Notes: a model not told the origin generated them from the sequence alone. Shown: positions 12,201-25,300, counted from the stretch's first letter. The stretch: 64,000 nucleotides of DNA from Hysterangium stoloniferum (GCA_015178975.1 WHVD01000076.1:310001-374000); one strand, 5' to 3'. Program-made: numbers and translations.

Positions 12201-12771
12201 CTTGCGTGAATGTGGGGAAGTTAATAAGGCTACCACCGTAGATGAACTTCAAGTTGTCGTCGAAGAAATGCACCTTGGACTTCCTCTTGTTTCGTAAAGA
12301 GATGAAGGCGACTACAGTGAACCCAGTTAAGGTCAATGTAGCCAGAAACCTGAGAATTCTAAGGGTAGTAGATGTTGCTCCCAGAGCTTTGAACCGTTGC
12401 CTTGTCTCCTTTAAGAATGTCCCACCGCCCGGGTTTGCTGGAGCCCATCGTAAGGCTTTGTCGGGCCACACTCGAGACATAATTGCGACAAATATCTGCA
12501 AAACCAGCAAACTAATCGCCAGGTATGCTGGAAACATGAACGTATTTGACCAAATACTAAAAGATTTATTATAAGTAGATGCATAAATAAGTAGGTAGGT
12601 ATTTGAAACAAACCAATCTTTTGCGTCGCTCCCATTGGCGTATGAGAATGACAGTTGAACGTTAGGCATAGTCTCCCAACTGCCAAAGCACGGTATACTG
12701 GGTATACTTCGGTGGCTTGTAGAACGACTTTTCCACAAAGAGGTTTTATCCCAGTAACAGTTCGTCCCCAT
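6244..12771 (-). CDS. ABC transporter 1, ABCC/MRP type, many short introns
   Basis: A full-size membrane efflux pump of the MRP family, expected to use ATP to export organic anions, conjugates or drugs. Translation starts at the ATG at 12771 (MGTNCYWDKT). An extra N-terminal membrane region (TMD0) follows to about 11860, then the linker with YSYLDPLMVKGARTT near 11700. NBD1 has Walker A GPTGSGKTS near 9480, signature SGGQKSR near 8970 and Walker B ILLLDDILAALD near 8920. A second membrane domain spans about 8500-7400. NBD2 has Walker A GHTGSGKSS near 7030, signature LSVGQRQ near 6705, Walker B KLLILDE, H-loop VAHRLQT and the last exon 6427-6244 ending CNE-stop. Intron junctions such as TT|GTAAGTACC in NBD1 are clear, but I did not fix every exon, so the span is the gene. 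NBD1 has Gln instead of the switch His (codon 8746-8748). A near-identical paralogue lies at 19329-25867. Confidence 0.88.
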
Positions 12772-13260
12772 GATTCGTTATGCAATTGACTATGTGAATT
12801 GACAGCATTTTGTATACGGATTGAAGCACGCCAGTTGATTCAGTAGGCAAAGGATTAATACTTTTGCATGCTCCATATCATCCCCCATGTTTCAAACTTG
12901 GTTGAGAGGTATTGCCCGACTTTGGCTTTTAGAACCAGGCCGTTCGGTGGGAGAGATCTCTGGTGCGTAGGTTTAGAGATTTTAAAGGGTATCGAAAATG
13001 GGTAAGCCTGGGGGAGCTTTAAATTTGAAGCACTAATGACGCTGTCAAGTTTGAACTTTAACACTGGGATTAATGTGGGAAGAAATTTGATTTAGACAAA
13101 CAACTTGAAATAATTTCAACTCTTATCCAGTTGCCATCTGAAGCCGCTTTCGAAATCAACTTTCTTATTAAAATGAATAAGGCCAAGACCCCTTGTCCCG
13201 TTATGGGCCGGGATGCTCGGTCCTCACAGTCAAGCCGTTCTTGCTCTGCTGCAGCCTTTC
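12772..13260. other. Upstream region of ABC transporter 1
   Basis: No gene seen. The segment next to the ATG is shared with the upstream region of ABC transporter 2 (25868-26200) with several indels, so it probably contains the promoter. No convincing TATA box could be assigned. Confidence 0.4.
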
Positions 13261-13264
13261 AGGT

Positions 13265-13580
13265 CTCTTTAAAAAGTCGTTATCATCATGTTTGCAACAG
13301 GTCTATGCCATCTGTTTCCAAAACCGGTTTATATCACCATGTTTGCCGAACCAGTCTGTGCCATCATGTTTGCCCAACCGGTTTGTGCCATGGTGTTTGC
13401 CCAATTGTTGTGTGAATCATGTTTGCCCAACGGTCCATGCTATCGTAGTTTCCTCGAACCAGTCTATATAATCACGCTTCCCCACCCGGTCTGTGCTATC
13501 AAGTTCGCCCAGCCAGTCTACACCGTGACACCACGCTTCCCCAACCAGCCCATACCATCATGTTTCCTGAACAGGCCTAA
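13265..13580. repeat. Degenerate minisatellite, unit about 27 bp
   Basis: Tandem, imperfect copies of a unit resembling TGTGCCATCATGTTTGCCCA with an AACCAGTC-type end, about ten copies. The same array occurs at 26260-26580 and, worn, at 33215-33480, at the same place in each cassette copy. Open frames across it give repetitive Cys/His/Pro peptides that are a by-product of the repeat. Confidence 0.75.
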
Positions 13581-13740
13581 GAGATATCGCGGTGGTTTTT
13601 ACGGGCATAGTATAGTGCCTTACTTCCCTATAATATTATATACTGCGTTTGAAGCCAACTGGGTGGCCTACCCCCAATATCTACCTTTATATTGCTCTCG
13701 GGTTTCTCATTACTATCGGTCTAAAGAGAAAAAATAAAAA

Positions 13741-14040
13741 TCACATCTTATGTAATGTTATGTCTATATGTAAATCGAATACCCTAGGGTAACTAATGAG
13801 ATACACAAGTTGACGTGCAGCACAACAGGAGATGACCTCGAACACTTGTCGGACTTCCATTACCTCGCCAATAGTGAGGAGCCAAGGACCATTACAAAGC
13901 CTGAAATATGATATCACTAGCATGGCTATATCATGTGGGGCCGGTAATTTAAGTACCTCGTACAGCGGGACGGAATGGTTCCTTGGATCCATAAGCACAT
14001 ACTATATCTTCTCTGGAGAATACGTGATGTAAACCTCACG
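13741..14040 (-). pseudogene. Fungal kinase-like domain fragment
   Basis: The minus-strand frame encodes MDPRNHSVPLYEVLKLP, then a hydrophobic strand (AMLVISYFRL) and GEVMEVRQVFE. This matches the part of the large Agaricomycete kinase-like family where DPRNHCVP precedes the hinge region and a later G-E-x-x-x-x-x-R/Q-Q-x-F-E helix. The catalytic HRD and DFG segments are absent and the frame runs into a stop. It is therefore a fragment of about 85 residues. Flanking sequence to about 14370 has no counterpart in cassette copies B and C, so the whole piece looks inserted into unit A or lost from the others. Confidence 0.55.
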
Positions 14041-14991
14041 CATCGGGCTATCTATATACCCAAATTACACACTCAAAGCAGACAATGACGCCGTCTGATA
14101 TCCTAATGGTGTCCGTAGGGCTGTTTCGAGGCTAGACGGCGTGAGGCAAGGTCAGATTACGACAAAGGTAAGAAATCTTGCCCATCCTCGCAAGATTGTG
14201 GACGTTTCTTGGTTCCTTTTCATGATGGACCCAATCTGGTGGAATCGTGAACGTAATATGGACACCGCAAGATGCAATCAACTCTGGTGCTACATCCCGA
14301 AGGTCTCCATTCGGAGAAGTTGTGAATCATCGTGAGGGTCCCATACCTTCCGATATTTTGTTTTAGTGGTGGTCAAATTCCTCATACGATTATCATACTG
14401 AAATCAAAATGTAATGAGTTTGATGACTTCGATGCGCGTGGGGTTATTAGAGGGATTGAGCTATTGTCTTTCGACTGTAAGAACAAGCTTATTAGATATT
14501 CCCCATTTTCTAATAGTCAAGGGATTATATGCAGTACAAGTAATGAGGGCAAGCCGCCAATGCGTAACGAGTCTGCAGGCCCAGCTAGGTGACATTATTC
14601 AATGGAACTCAATCCTTGTATACATTCTAAAAATGATGGAAGCGTCTTGTATGTAACAGAGTGATAATTACCCGACATAATATCCGATTCTTCTCCTCAC
14701 GACGATTTCTTATAAGACAATGTTAGCATGCGAGCAGCTCGGAACAGAGCATAGAAATAAATATCAGGCCTGGGACCGCTGACTTCCATGGAACTTCAAG
14801 TTCTGGACACGAAGGTCAAAACGTCACATCGTGTTTCCATGTAAAGCTCGATACTCCAATCCTAATAGTATCCAGGGGAAATCCTAGGGGGTACGAGGCA
14901 CACCACCATGACTAGAACAACAGGATCAACCGTGTCCGTGTCCGTGTATCCCCTCAGTACTTTGATATATGACCAGTACTCCGTCTCTGCG
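14041..14991. other. Linker of cassette unit A
   Basis: No gene recognised. The part from about 14370 to 14850 is repeated at 26800-27120 (unit B) and 33690-34170 (unit C, CpG-decayed). The earlier part is unique to unit A. Confidence 0.4.
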
Positions 14992-16716
14992 TTAACACCT
15001 GCGATTCAGCTGCTCAACCTCGCTCCACAAAAGAGTGCGGTATAAGACAAGCAAATACGAGCTATAAATAATGCTGCAATCACACTGTCGAAGGAAGAGT
15101 ATCCAGCGATATAACAAGCCACAACCAGTCGTTACGACTATAAGAAATGTGATAAATATGCACAAGTCCTCCAACTCCATCCTCAACCGCGACCCCGTGC
15201 CCAACAGCAGCCGGCCGCCCTATATCTACCAAAATATGAACAGCGGATATTTCACCTGCAGATTGCGTAAGCTGATACATTAAATATTAGTCTTCTTTTA
15301 CCATTATCTCTCATTCACGTGCGACATGCATGACTTCCAGAATTAGATACCGTTCCACAATCAATAGAAACTTCATGTCCTGCATGACGCGCTGCACTCT
15401 GAAGCAGAGAAATTCAAATCAAAGAAACAAAAAGGCAGTCAACCAAGACTTTACGAACTGCTGAAACGGGAGAACTTGTTTGCCCTGAGACCGATAAAGA
15501 TACACGAGCTGCGAGTGCGACAAATGAATTGACAATTTGTGTGACACACTGGAATTATCCGATCTAATACATTTAGTAGAGAGAACGCTAACAAACACAA
15601 AACATCATCGCTATCATCGAGTGTATATGATGCGTGAAGTTACCTATAAGAGCAACATAATATACGATCGCTGTTGAGAAACTCAACGTTTCAGCGTATA
15701 TATAATTCGGATTAGATGACGCATTACCATCCATAAATAAAATTGACCAGAAACCAGATCTGCTGAATTGAGCTTTACGTAGTGTATATATAAGTGTGGA
15801 GTAAAAACTGCAAGAGGCAGGGATACTTACCAGTGTGTCTACACTTGAAAATAGTTAATAAAAGGATCACTGGGCAGAAGTATTATAAATCGAGGTATCA
15901 ATAAGAAATGAGTGGAAAAGACACACTTGATTCAAATAGTATAACACAAAAGAAAGCATAAAGCATTGACGGATTCAGAACCTTCGTTACAGTACATCCT
16001 GATAATAAATTTGATTCTGTGGGGCTGACTAAATCGAATGTAGTTCGTGAAACTGTCGCCATGTAACTGATTAGTGACTCACATTCCATACTTGAAAGGG
16101 TTGCATAGGCAAAATAAAAGGAAAGACCATCCAGGATTCCGAGAAATATCAGAAGGCCGATTAAAAGTTTGTTGTTTTTCTCCCAGACGGCCCAAGTCCG
16201 GAATATAAGAACTACTGTACAGTGATTGTCAATTTGGCGGCTAGAAATAAGTCACAAGATACGGACGTTCGGCTATTAGTATGCCTATCATAGTGCACCC
16301 TGGTAAATGAATATCATGCAGTGTCATGAAATGATATATATGCCACCGCAATTACCCACATCTAGCAGTAGTATATGTCGTTTTGCACATTGACAGCGAA
16401 AACCCTGGGAACACAACTGTAGGAAAATATAGGTTTGTTATTTTCAGCGCCGTAACTTGCAGCACTTGCGATAAAAAAACAAAGAGCTATCTATGAGAGC
16501 CGAGTAGCGTGTTGCGACATAAAGTAGTGTCCCAACGTTCCAAGGTGATAGCCAGATCAGTTCCACCTCTCTTCCCAGAGATAATAAATTATCATAAATC
16601 TTAATCAATAGCAATAATTCCTATACGAAGTGCAGATGAATATGGGTACAAACCAAGACAGCAAAGCTAGCAACTGGGATTTGAATCTTTAGTACCCCTT
16701 TTACAGTCCATTGCAT
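14992..16716 (-). CDS. DUF6533-type seven-helix integral membrane protein
   Basis: A receptor-like fungal membrane protein of unknown ligand. The start is the ATG at 16716. Exon 1 (16716-16654) gives MQWTVKGVLKIQIPVASFAVL. A 54-bp intron (GT..AAG) joins it to exon 2 at 16599, giving YDNLLSLGREVELIW and then LLYVATRYSAL, the DUF6533 signature. Exon 2 appears to end at 16466. Exon 4 (16299-16267) gives MIGILIAE and, after a 52-bp intron, joins exon 5 at 16214 in frame as AELVLIFRTWAVWEKNNKLL, a family hallmark. Further down lie GCTVTKVLNPSMLYAFF with ILFES, and a hydrophobic block after EDLCIFITFL near 15170-15080. The exon 3 junctions and the C-terminus are not settled, so the 3' limit is approximate. 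A CpG-decayed copy lies at 34300-37568, a 5' fragment at 44506-44870, and unit B has lost the gene. Confidence 0.65.
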
Positions 16717-17828
16717 CAAGCTCCCTCACTGTTGCAACACTGTGGGAGATTACAAACAATCAGTGGTAGAAGAAAATGCTTTACAATGCTCACGGCTACA
16801 ATATAGTTCTCCTCAACGGTGTTGTTATATGGTTTCTTTTTGTAAGTATATGGAGGTACGAGGCGATAAGCGTGTGATGCTGTAAGAATGTAGATATCAA
16901 TGCAGTGAATGTAAATGCAACCGACTTAAACTTTGGCCACTCCACTCGACTATGATCTTATAGGACCCTGAAAGAAAGGGCGGTTCTATGGACTCGGATC
17001 TAGCTGTTCATAGTGTGCCAGATCAGACAGGCGGCACACCTTACCAAATGTTCACCAATTGCCACCTCCAATATCTGGCTCAATGTTGAAGCCGTACCTT
17101 AGCCACCTTATACATAACACATATTACTATAAGACTATATAGTAGCGAAGCCATCTTGACCTGACAGCCTTAGACGCCCATATCCGCCCATGTAAAATAG
17201 ACTCGATGCGTGCTTGAACAATGATAGATATCGGTGGAGTGCCGGTTGGTGAGCAATTCGATAGATGTGCCGCCTGTCTGACGGCGTGCTGGGCCTCAAT
17301 AGCTACGTAATAACCTTGATGGCCAACCATGCCCAAACCATTACAAAAAACAAACATCTACAGTATAGTTGAGTAGGTGGATGGTTCACCATTAGCGTTG
17401 GCTCGCGGTGACCGAGTCGTGGTTAAGGAGGAGTTTCGCAGTATGCATTGAAGTAGAGGCGTTACGGTTGGGGTTTTCCAGCCAAAATGGAAGAATTTAA
17501 AGGATAATTGCTGATTATACATACCGCCAGATGTTTTCTGTTTCTGTTCAAATAGCCGCATTGAGGGACAATGACCAGGTGTCTCAAGATGCGGAGTCCG
17601 CCATCCTCTGCCGGACATAACAAGTCCAGGGCTGAGGTAAGTGGGAATGGCCTGATATCTTACATGTTTTCCTGTCTATTGAAACTTTTCTTTTCCATTC
17701 ATTAGAATCGCACAGCAAATGAGTTTAAGGCTACGGATGTAACAAGTATAAGGGGGATACCTAAAGGAGTGTTCAATGGACGGATCCTCATCTTGTATAA
17801 ATTATATAGCTCCTTTCCGAAATGGATT
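16717..17828. other. Spacer between DUF6533 gene and hydrophobin 1
   Basis: No assured gene. The whole stretch is repeated in unit B (27130-28069), unit C (37570-38316 plus 39204-39571) and, in part, at 44506-44870. A block at 17530-17620 is also recognisable beside hydrophobin 3 (31020-31110), with some conservation of one reading frame, but I recognise no domain. Confidence 0.4.
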
Positions 17829-18347
17829 CTAGAGGGAAATGGGAGTGCAACCAACGTTGGCCTACATGTCCGATTAATGGGATTTATTTTTTGTCAGAAT
17901 ATAGTACTCACAACACCGTCGAACTTAACGTCCTTGCAGCATACGAGGTGTTGGGCGCAGTTTCCCCCTTTTCGTCTCCACTGTCAAAATATCTCGGAGA
18001 AATTACGACGAGGATGCTGCATCACAACTGACATGAGAATGAGGGTAGTGCACTCCAACCCAATAATAGCAGTAGGATCTTTGAGAACAATGTTGAGCGG
18101 CTTCAGGAGTCCCTTCATGTGGGGGCTGCCTGCAGCTCCAACGTTCTTGCAACATTTTGGAGATCCCAATGTGGCAGGGCTCATTAAGAAATAGTAAAGT
18201 GCTGGAGGATGGAGTATGACTACCTGTGTTGCATTGAAGAGGAGGAGGAGGACTTGGTGATGCAGCAGAAGGAGGAGGGGGACTTGGTGGTGCAGCAGCG
18301 GCAGCGAGGAGACCGAAGACAGCAGGGACAACAAGAACGAATTTCAT
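17829..18347 (-). pseudogene. Hydrophobin 1, class I type, broken
   Basis: A fourth-generation relative of the intact genes at 28070-28616 and 30286-30835, from ATG 18347 to the TAG at 17829-17831. Exon 1 (18347-18224) encodes a signal peptide (MKFVLVVPAVFGLLAAAAA), a proline/serine-rich linker and the first cysteine (QCNTG). Two lesions are visible by alignment. First, the acceptor of intron 1 reads TTGG where the other copies have TTAG. Second, exon 3 has lost one base (GACGAAAAGGGGGAAAC against GACGGAAAAGGAGGAAAC), which shifts the frame before the fifth cysteine. The KCCKNVGAAG block and the LEC cysteine are still present. A TATA box remains upstream. A normal eight-cysteine protein is not expected. 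Confidence 0.8.
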
Positions 18348-18422
18348 TTTGATTTACTGGAGAGGAAGCGATAAAATGCTCAACTGTGTTGTTTTGTTGG
18401 GGAAATGTGTTCACTCGTTGGC

Positions 18423-18430
18423 TTTTTATA
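18423..18430 (-). promoter_or_regulatory. TATA box of hydrophobin 1
   Basis: TATAAAAA on the minus strand, about 75 bp before the ATG. The same element stands at the same distance in hydrophobins 2 and 3. Confidence 0.65.
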
Positions 18431-19328
18431 CTTTAAAAGATGGCTGAATTCTTTTTTCTTTTTCAAAATATTTTCCCAAACTCCATATACAAGTATTATT
18501 CCAAAATATAATATGAATGAAAAATATCTCGTCAAGACGACCAACGTGAATCCCCATTATCGCGAAAATTGCGCTCGAGACGACGCTCCGCAGAGTGTGG
18601 TTCCCATTGTAACACGGCTTTTCGGCTAAATATCGGCGCCCGGGACGAGATCGCAGTGCTGCGAATACACTCTAACAAAAAAAAGGGTCGATTGTCGGAG
18701 GAAGCGGAGTCACCTTCCCGCTTGGGGGTTCCTTAGCGTTCTCAAGTCTGAAGTTGTCTGTTCCCTACGAAGTGAATGAAAGTATTGAAACGAAGCAAAG
18801 TCACTGACACAAAAACAAACTCACTTCGTGCACATTAGAACGTTCAACTGATTAATGTACGGTACAAACGGAAATTGCATTTTTACTACCTCTTGCAACT
18901 GGAAATTACCAGACGTGACCATTTTCATGGCAAACCATGTTCTAACCATGAGAAGCCACAGTTCTTCTAGAAAAACGCTCTCTTTAAGTCTTTGGAGGTC
19001 TTATCATGTACTCGCCTCCATGAAGAGCTGAGATCACATGTGGGCAGGGACCAAGAGTCGAGACACTGAGCTGCAGAAAAAGGCATTCTGACTGTGGTTA
19101 CTATTAAAAACTAGTATGAGTTGGGTTAAAGAAATTGTCCTGGGTTGAACTATATATATATACCTTCCACAGATTACAAAGTGCTCAGAGAAGTTCTTAC
19201 AATATATAAAATTTTCACACATTTTCAGACATTTGAACATTCTCAAGAAGCTTTATATTCTCCCTGGATTTTAGAGGATATTCTGAAATCGAGAATTTGA
19301 GCCATAGTGGTACTGTGATAGTGGGTAT
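18431..19328. other. Spacer between hydrophobin 1 and ABC transporter 2
   Basis: No gene recognised. Parts recur at 28740-29640 and 40200-43200. It is rich in short repeats but no open frame is conserved between copies. The last 200 bp form the 3' flank of ABC transporter 2. Confidence 0.45.
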
Positions 19329-22300
19329 TTATTCATTACACTGGCCGTGCCGAGATGCCTCCTCAGCCATCTCATACAACGCGGCCCTATCTCCACTCTC
19401 GTCCACGAAAGATTTCAAATATCCTCCATCTTTCTTAAGTAAATTATTTGGCGTATCGAATTCGACCATATTTCCGGTATCCAACACCACGATCTTATCA
19501 GCATCCATGATCTACAGGAATATTATTATATAAATATCTCGAGGTTGCAGCAAGTTAAAAAATGACGGACCGTTTGTAGTCTATGCGCCACTGTGATCAA
19601 AGTGACATCCTTCAATGCTTTTCTTAATGTATTCTGGATGATCGAATCTGTTGCGTAATCGATAGCACTAGTCGCTGTGTATTTCTGTCAGTTAGTGTGC
19701 TTCTGTCTGATCCAATCAAGTACCTTCATCCAAAATTAAAAGTTTACTTCGTCTCAAAATGGCTCGGGCCAGCGCCAAAATCTGCCGTTGACCAACAGAC
19801 AAGTTTCTACCACCACCGGATATCGCGCTATCCAGCATAATGCTTGATGTTTTTTCGCCATGTTCCTGCAACTTAAATAATCCAGCTGAACGCAAAGCGT
19901 CGTTCAATGTTGCGTCTGAATGCTCCGAAAAGGGATCAAGATTCTCGCGTAGTGTTCCACTCAAAAGCTCAGGGACCTGTGGTATAATCGTGATGCTCGA
20001 TCTCAAGGCATTGAGATTAATGGAACTAGTCGCTAAGCCGTCGAAGAGAACCTGGCCGTCGGTGGGGATACACCGCAATAATGATAGCGTCAAGGATGAT
20101 TTCCCACTTCCCGTATGACCGACGACGCCTATCCTTTCGCCAGATTTGATTTCAAAGGATATGTTATGCAGGACCTCGCATCACGAATTAGCGAACATCA
20201 TAATGCTTTTGTGAAAGAAATACCTCCGGTCCATCAGCAGAATAGCGTGCACAAAGGTTCTCCACGATAAGTGAACCAGAGGCCGGCCAATACGCTGGCG
20301 GTACGCCGTGTGCAATAGGCTTAGTCTCTTGATCAATGTTTAAATAGGCTTCTATACGCTCTAAGCTAAATATCAGAGTAAAAGTCAAGTTTGCACTACA
20401 TAGTTTGATATTGGAACGTCACCTGTTGCCCTGCACTTGGATTTTATTTAAAACTCTGACTATTTATGCTATGTTAGAAGCAATACAGGTCTTATCGTGT
20501 GTATAAAAGCTCACTGCACTCCAAAATCCGATCCGAGAACGCGACCGCCATTGTTAACGAGAAACCAATTTCACTGGGTGTGTGAAAGATTTTACTGTAG
20601 GCGAGATATAACGCCAAACAGGCCGGAAATGTAGCTCCAATCGCCTCAATCCGAACTCCAATCCATCTTCCAGATATCAAGTACCTAAATCTCCAAAAAA
20701 GAAGTATAATAACCGCACCTGTTGATGCCATTATATATCCGGGCAGGTCTGGTGTATTCATCGATGCGCTTCAAGCTTTCCGACATGAAGGCTGCTTGGG
20801 CGCCGTAAGCACGAATTGAAACTAAATTATGTTACGTCAACACGATAAGAACGGTGCAATTACAAGACATTTACCGAGACCAGCAATCGCAGCGTCGAAG
20901 TGTGCAATAACGGGTGATCGGCGGTTGGACATCTCACGTTTGACAGGGAATTGTGCATTTAGGTACATCTGCCCACATAAAACACTGATTATCCCCATTG
21001 CCAGTCCTGGAAGAAGGAATTGGGGTACAAAGATAATAACTGCCGCAAGTTTGACCAACATGGACAACGAATGATTCGCCAGTGCCGCAAAGAATTGCGG
21101 GATTGGACCATCAACTTCACGGAGGTCTTGGGTGAACCTGGATATGATGCGTGCAGTTGGCACAGTGTCCAGCCACCTTCAAAGGAAGAGTGAATAAAAG
21201 ACGGAGAAGTTTCAAATTTGCATACCTAAGTGTAGTTCCAAGTATGCTGGTTATCAGATATTGGTGCACATTACGCGATGCCTAAGAAAGGCCAGTTAAC
21301 CCACGGATACCTGAATGGATTGAGATGCTCACCTTTATAGCACCAAACACAAAGAAAGCCATAGCAATACAGTACCACTCACTGGTGCCCGACAATATCA
21401 GAGCATAAACAGAGAGATAGTATCCCACTGGGACTCTCCAGACAGGTTGGTGTTCATATTGACTTGCCCAGTATCCTAGGAACCACGAGGCAATAGAGTT
21501 GCATGCTTGTGACAGTACCAAGCCCCCAATGAACACTATCCAAAAGCTGATATTGCCTAAATTGGAGAGATAGAGCTTAAGAGGATGCCAGCCAACATTT
21601 CCCAAAGCGCTGTTTTCTTCTACCACTAGGTTCCCTGTAGCTTTAGGGATTTTCTTGCCAGTAACCGTTGGTTCTGGGGTCTTATCTGAAATATCCACCG
21701 ATTCCGCTGCTTGACACAGTAGCCTCCTATCCATTTTCAAAACCTCGTCAACGGAGCCCCACCTCGCAATGGTCCCATTTGTGCCCAAGGACACGACGAA
21801 ATCGGAGACTGAAGCAACCATGGGAACGTTTTGCGTCTGAATTTGAAAACCATTATAAAAGTTCAAGTTATTGTCGAAAAAGAAAAAGGTACTTACAACA
21901 AGTAATACTGTACGACCTTGCAGAAGATCTCCTTGAAGGCATTCATCAACGATGAATCGAGAGGTATGTACATCAAGTGCGGCAAGTATATCATCAAGAA
22001 GTAGAATCTGGGCATCAGAATAAACTGCTCTGGCGAGAGTAATTCTAGATTTTTGACCACCACTAAAACCACTATTATTCAGATATGACACAAAGAGGGT
22101 TCTGAATTTATGCATACCTTAGTGTCACTCCTTTTTCCCCGACTTCAGTTTCGTCTCCAGCTTCGAAAAGACTTAGATCAAGCTCGAGACAACACTGGCG
22201 GAGCACTGGGGTCGTCGACGATTAGACAGGCCAAATTAAACAATCATAGAGCGTGAGATACCTTTCTTGTAGCGTTCGTGGTCGAGTGCCTTTCCAAATA

Positions 22301-25300
22301 GGATATTATTCTTTATTTGAGGTGAGATAGCTGATCGGTACAATATGATAACCGACTTGCCTTGATGGTCTCATTTCGTACCCAAGCTTCTTGAGCAGCA
22401 TATGCGACGCCACGATCACGAGGTAAATTGAAACCGCCATGTTCACCGCATGGCTCAAAATGCAGCTCCCCTACAAAGGAGATTAGAAGCTGACCGCACA
22501 AATATACTATTAATTTACCGACCTAACAAGGCCATAAGCATACTGGTCTTTCCGCTGCCTGTCGGGCCGATTATGAGGTTGAGCTTTCCAGGCTTGAAAA
22601 AGAGTTCCCCTTCAATATGGAGACTATAATTTCTTTGAGATATGGTCCGCTCTTCCTCCAGCTCATTGTGACTCCATGTGAACGCGGCGTTTCGGAAACC
22701 GATTGCCTCCGGAGGGTTGAACGGTTCTGTATCTACGACCCCCTCATCTCTGGGCGCTTTCTGTACAAACCTATCTAATAATTGTGTCTTACGAATTTTG
22801 ATTTAAATTTGTAGTATTGTTATTGTTGCGCTTAGCTTGAATAAAAGGTATACATACCGTTTGGAGGAAGTCGTTTATACGTGACAATGAAACGTTAGCT
22901 ATTGCAGGTTAATGCCGGATACGTAGCCTCATTTACAGGGAATCACATACCATTAATTACAACAGGAAACATAGAGAGCATGCTTTGCATACTACCTCGC
23001 AGCTGGCCAAAAACAGCGATGCTTGTAAACACGGTTGCCGCTGTTAAAGCTTGTTTTTGTATCATTGTCTAATAGGCGAAAAGTCACGTAAGAACGATGT
23101 GACTGTGGGACTGAAAAAACGTACATAGCAGGCAAAGCTAGTGACCATAGTGATAATATGAAGGAAGTAACTGAAATTAAAAAAGGTTAATTGAGATCAT
23201 CGAATGCATAGTCAAGTTCACTTCATAATATCGTTCAACAGTCTCCATAACTGCCCGCTTTTAATCAATACTAGCTCTGCTTCTCTTTTCTTCGATATCT
23301 GTTTGTTCACTTTATCTTCCCAGCCGAATTGTTTTATCATGCGAATCGCTGAAAGAGCTAATGGATAACCTGTTAAACACAAACAACTTTGGTTCCGGTG
23401 AAAGTCAGAGAAGTGGCTTACTTTCTATCACAGATTGCACTCGTGCATCAGTCTGTCAGATCAATAATCAACACGCGATACAGTAGGACAACTAGATGCA
23501 ATACCTTTTTCATTCTTTCCGTTTGGACTTTGTTCAGCAGTGTGATGATATATCCAGGTAAAGGTATACAGATGGCTGTCAGTGCTATGCCCACTATAGC
23601 ACTAATATTTTGGTCAATGAAGGACCTGGGATTCTGACAAGAAAGTGAGACCTCCAATCCAGGATCACATACAAAAACCAAGCACTGATGCTAAATTGTA
23701 ATGGGCCATAAATAGCTATGGTTCAAATTCTTAGTGACGCTGTACGATCAGATTGTGAGAAAATTACCGATATATATAAACTCCCTTCCGTCCGCAATAT
23801 TTGACAGATCGGTCGTGATCAAATTGGTAATCTTTCCTGCTAAATTGTTGGATCGCGAATCATATACAGGTTTATCGCTGCTAGCGAGTGATGAGACTGT
23901 ATTAGGAATCGTGGCATTGGATGTGTCGGAAGCTCTCCTTCCAGCTGCGTCCTTGCTGGTACGGGGGGAGATCCTTTCGCATCGTAAGGTTTTGGATCTG
24001 CTCTCGCTTTCTACATCAGTACCGTTTTCCCTCATAGATCGACTACTCAACGTATTTGTTATCGTTGATTGCCCACTACGAGCTGTAGTCTCCTCTTTCT
24101 TACGGATCCTGAGGGTATGGTTAAATAGAACCTGTGTGATAATGGCTTCTGCATGTACGACAATTCGGGACTATCAGAATATTTGATATCTAGGCAATCG
24201 CTGTGAGTAACCAATAAAGCTCACCGCAGTGAATGTGTAAAACGAATTGGCAAGAGATCCGACCTATAAGGCTTGAGATGTTAGTTTAAATTATTGGTGT
24301 TAAATGTGCAAACAATACACTTGGACCAATAAAGAGACAGAGGGCCCAAAACCATGGCTTTATAAATGCATCCTGACCATCCTCTAAATAATTAAGGAGT
24401 TTATTCAGGGCGACAGGCCTCAATAATCCCATAAGACACTGTAGGAACACTTGAGTAGAATACCTAAGGCAAGATAGAGAGTAAATACCCCAATAACAGG
24501 CATGGAAATCAGGACGAGATGATCGGTGGCTTAAAGTGACGTTCAAATTGATATGGAGATCGAACAACAAGCAAACCTACAGAATAAACTCATTAATCCC
24601 CAAAATATATGGCGTTTTGTTCCATGTAGGTATGGATCAAGCGGCTGTTACAAGTGAAATCCATTATTTACGTGGATGTAGTTGTAGGAAAAAAATAAGT
24701 GAAGCTCACCGGAGCCATTCGTGCCATCAAATACGTCGACATATCGTAATCCGCCAGAGGTGGAAGGTCTTCATACGAAAGTGTGGTGCGTGCACCTCTA
24801 ACAATGAGGGGATCCAAATAGGAATAAGTGACATATGACCACCAAGACGCAGTTAGTTCCGTATTTAGATATTTAGATGGATTCTAACAAAGCCAGTGTT
24901 AAATTTTCCTGGGAAGGAAGAACAATTTGCACATACGAAAGGATCTACCGGCGTATATATTCGAGGAATAGCGAGCGGAACCAAGAGGCCAGCGAAAGTC
25001 ACAAGTCCTAATCTGGACCACAGTAGCCAGCCCTGGTCTCCATCCGCCGGTCTTAGTGTAAACGTTGCATAGGGAAATAGATCGCGGTATGTATAGACGA
25101 AGACAATAGTAGTCATGACGAAGGTTAGATGGATTGTGGCAGTTGAATACCATCGCCTAATGGGGAGAATATCAAGCAAAGCAAGTACAGAGGTGTAACT
25201 CTAAAAAATCCATGAGCGAGAAGGAATCCCAGAAAAACTGGTACAAACATAAAGCAAGAGATAAACAACCTCTATCCACTCAGCTTGCGTGAATGCGGGG

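Noticed and set aside
13265-13580. CRISPR-like appearance of the repeated blocks
   Set aside because: Units are directly adjacent and imperfect, without unique spacers, in a eukaryotic setting; this is a minisatellite.
17127-17357. Small gene of 76 codons on minus in the unit A spacer
   Set aside because: The frame is disrupted in units B and C and the peptide has no recognisable features.
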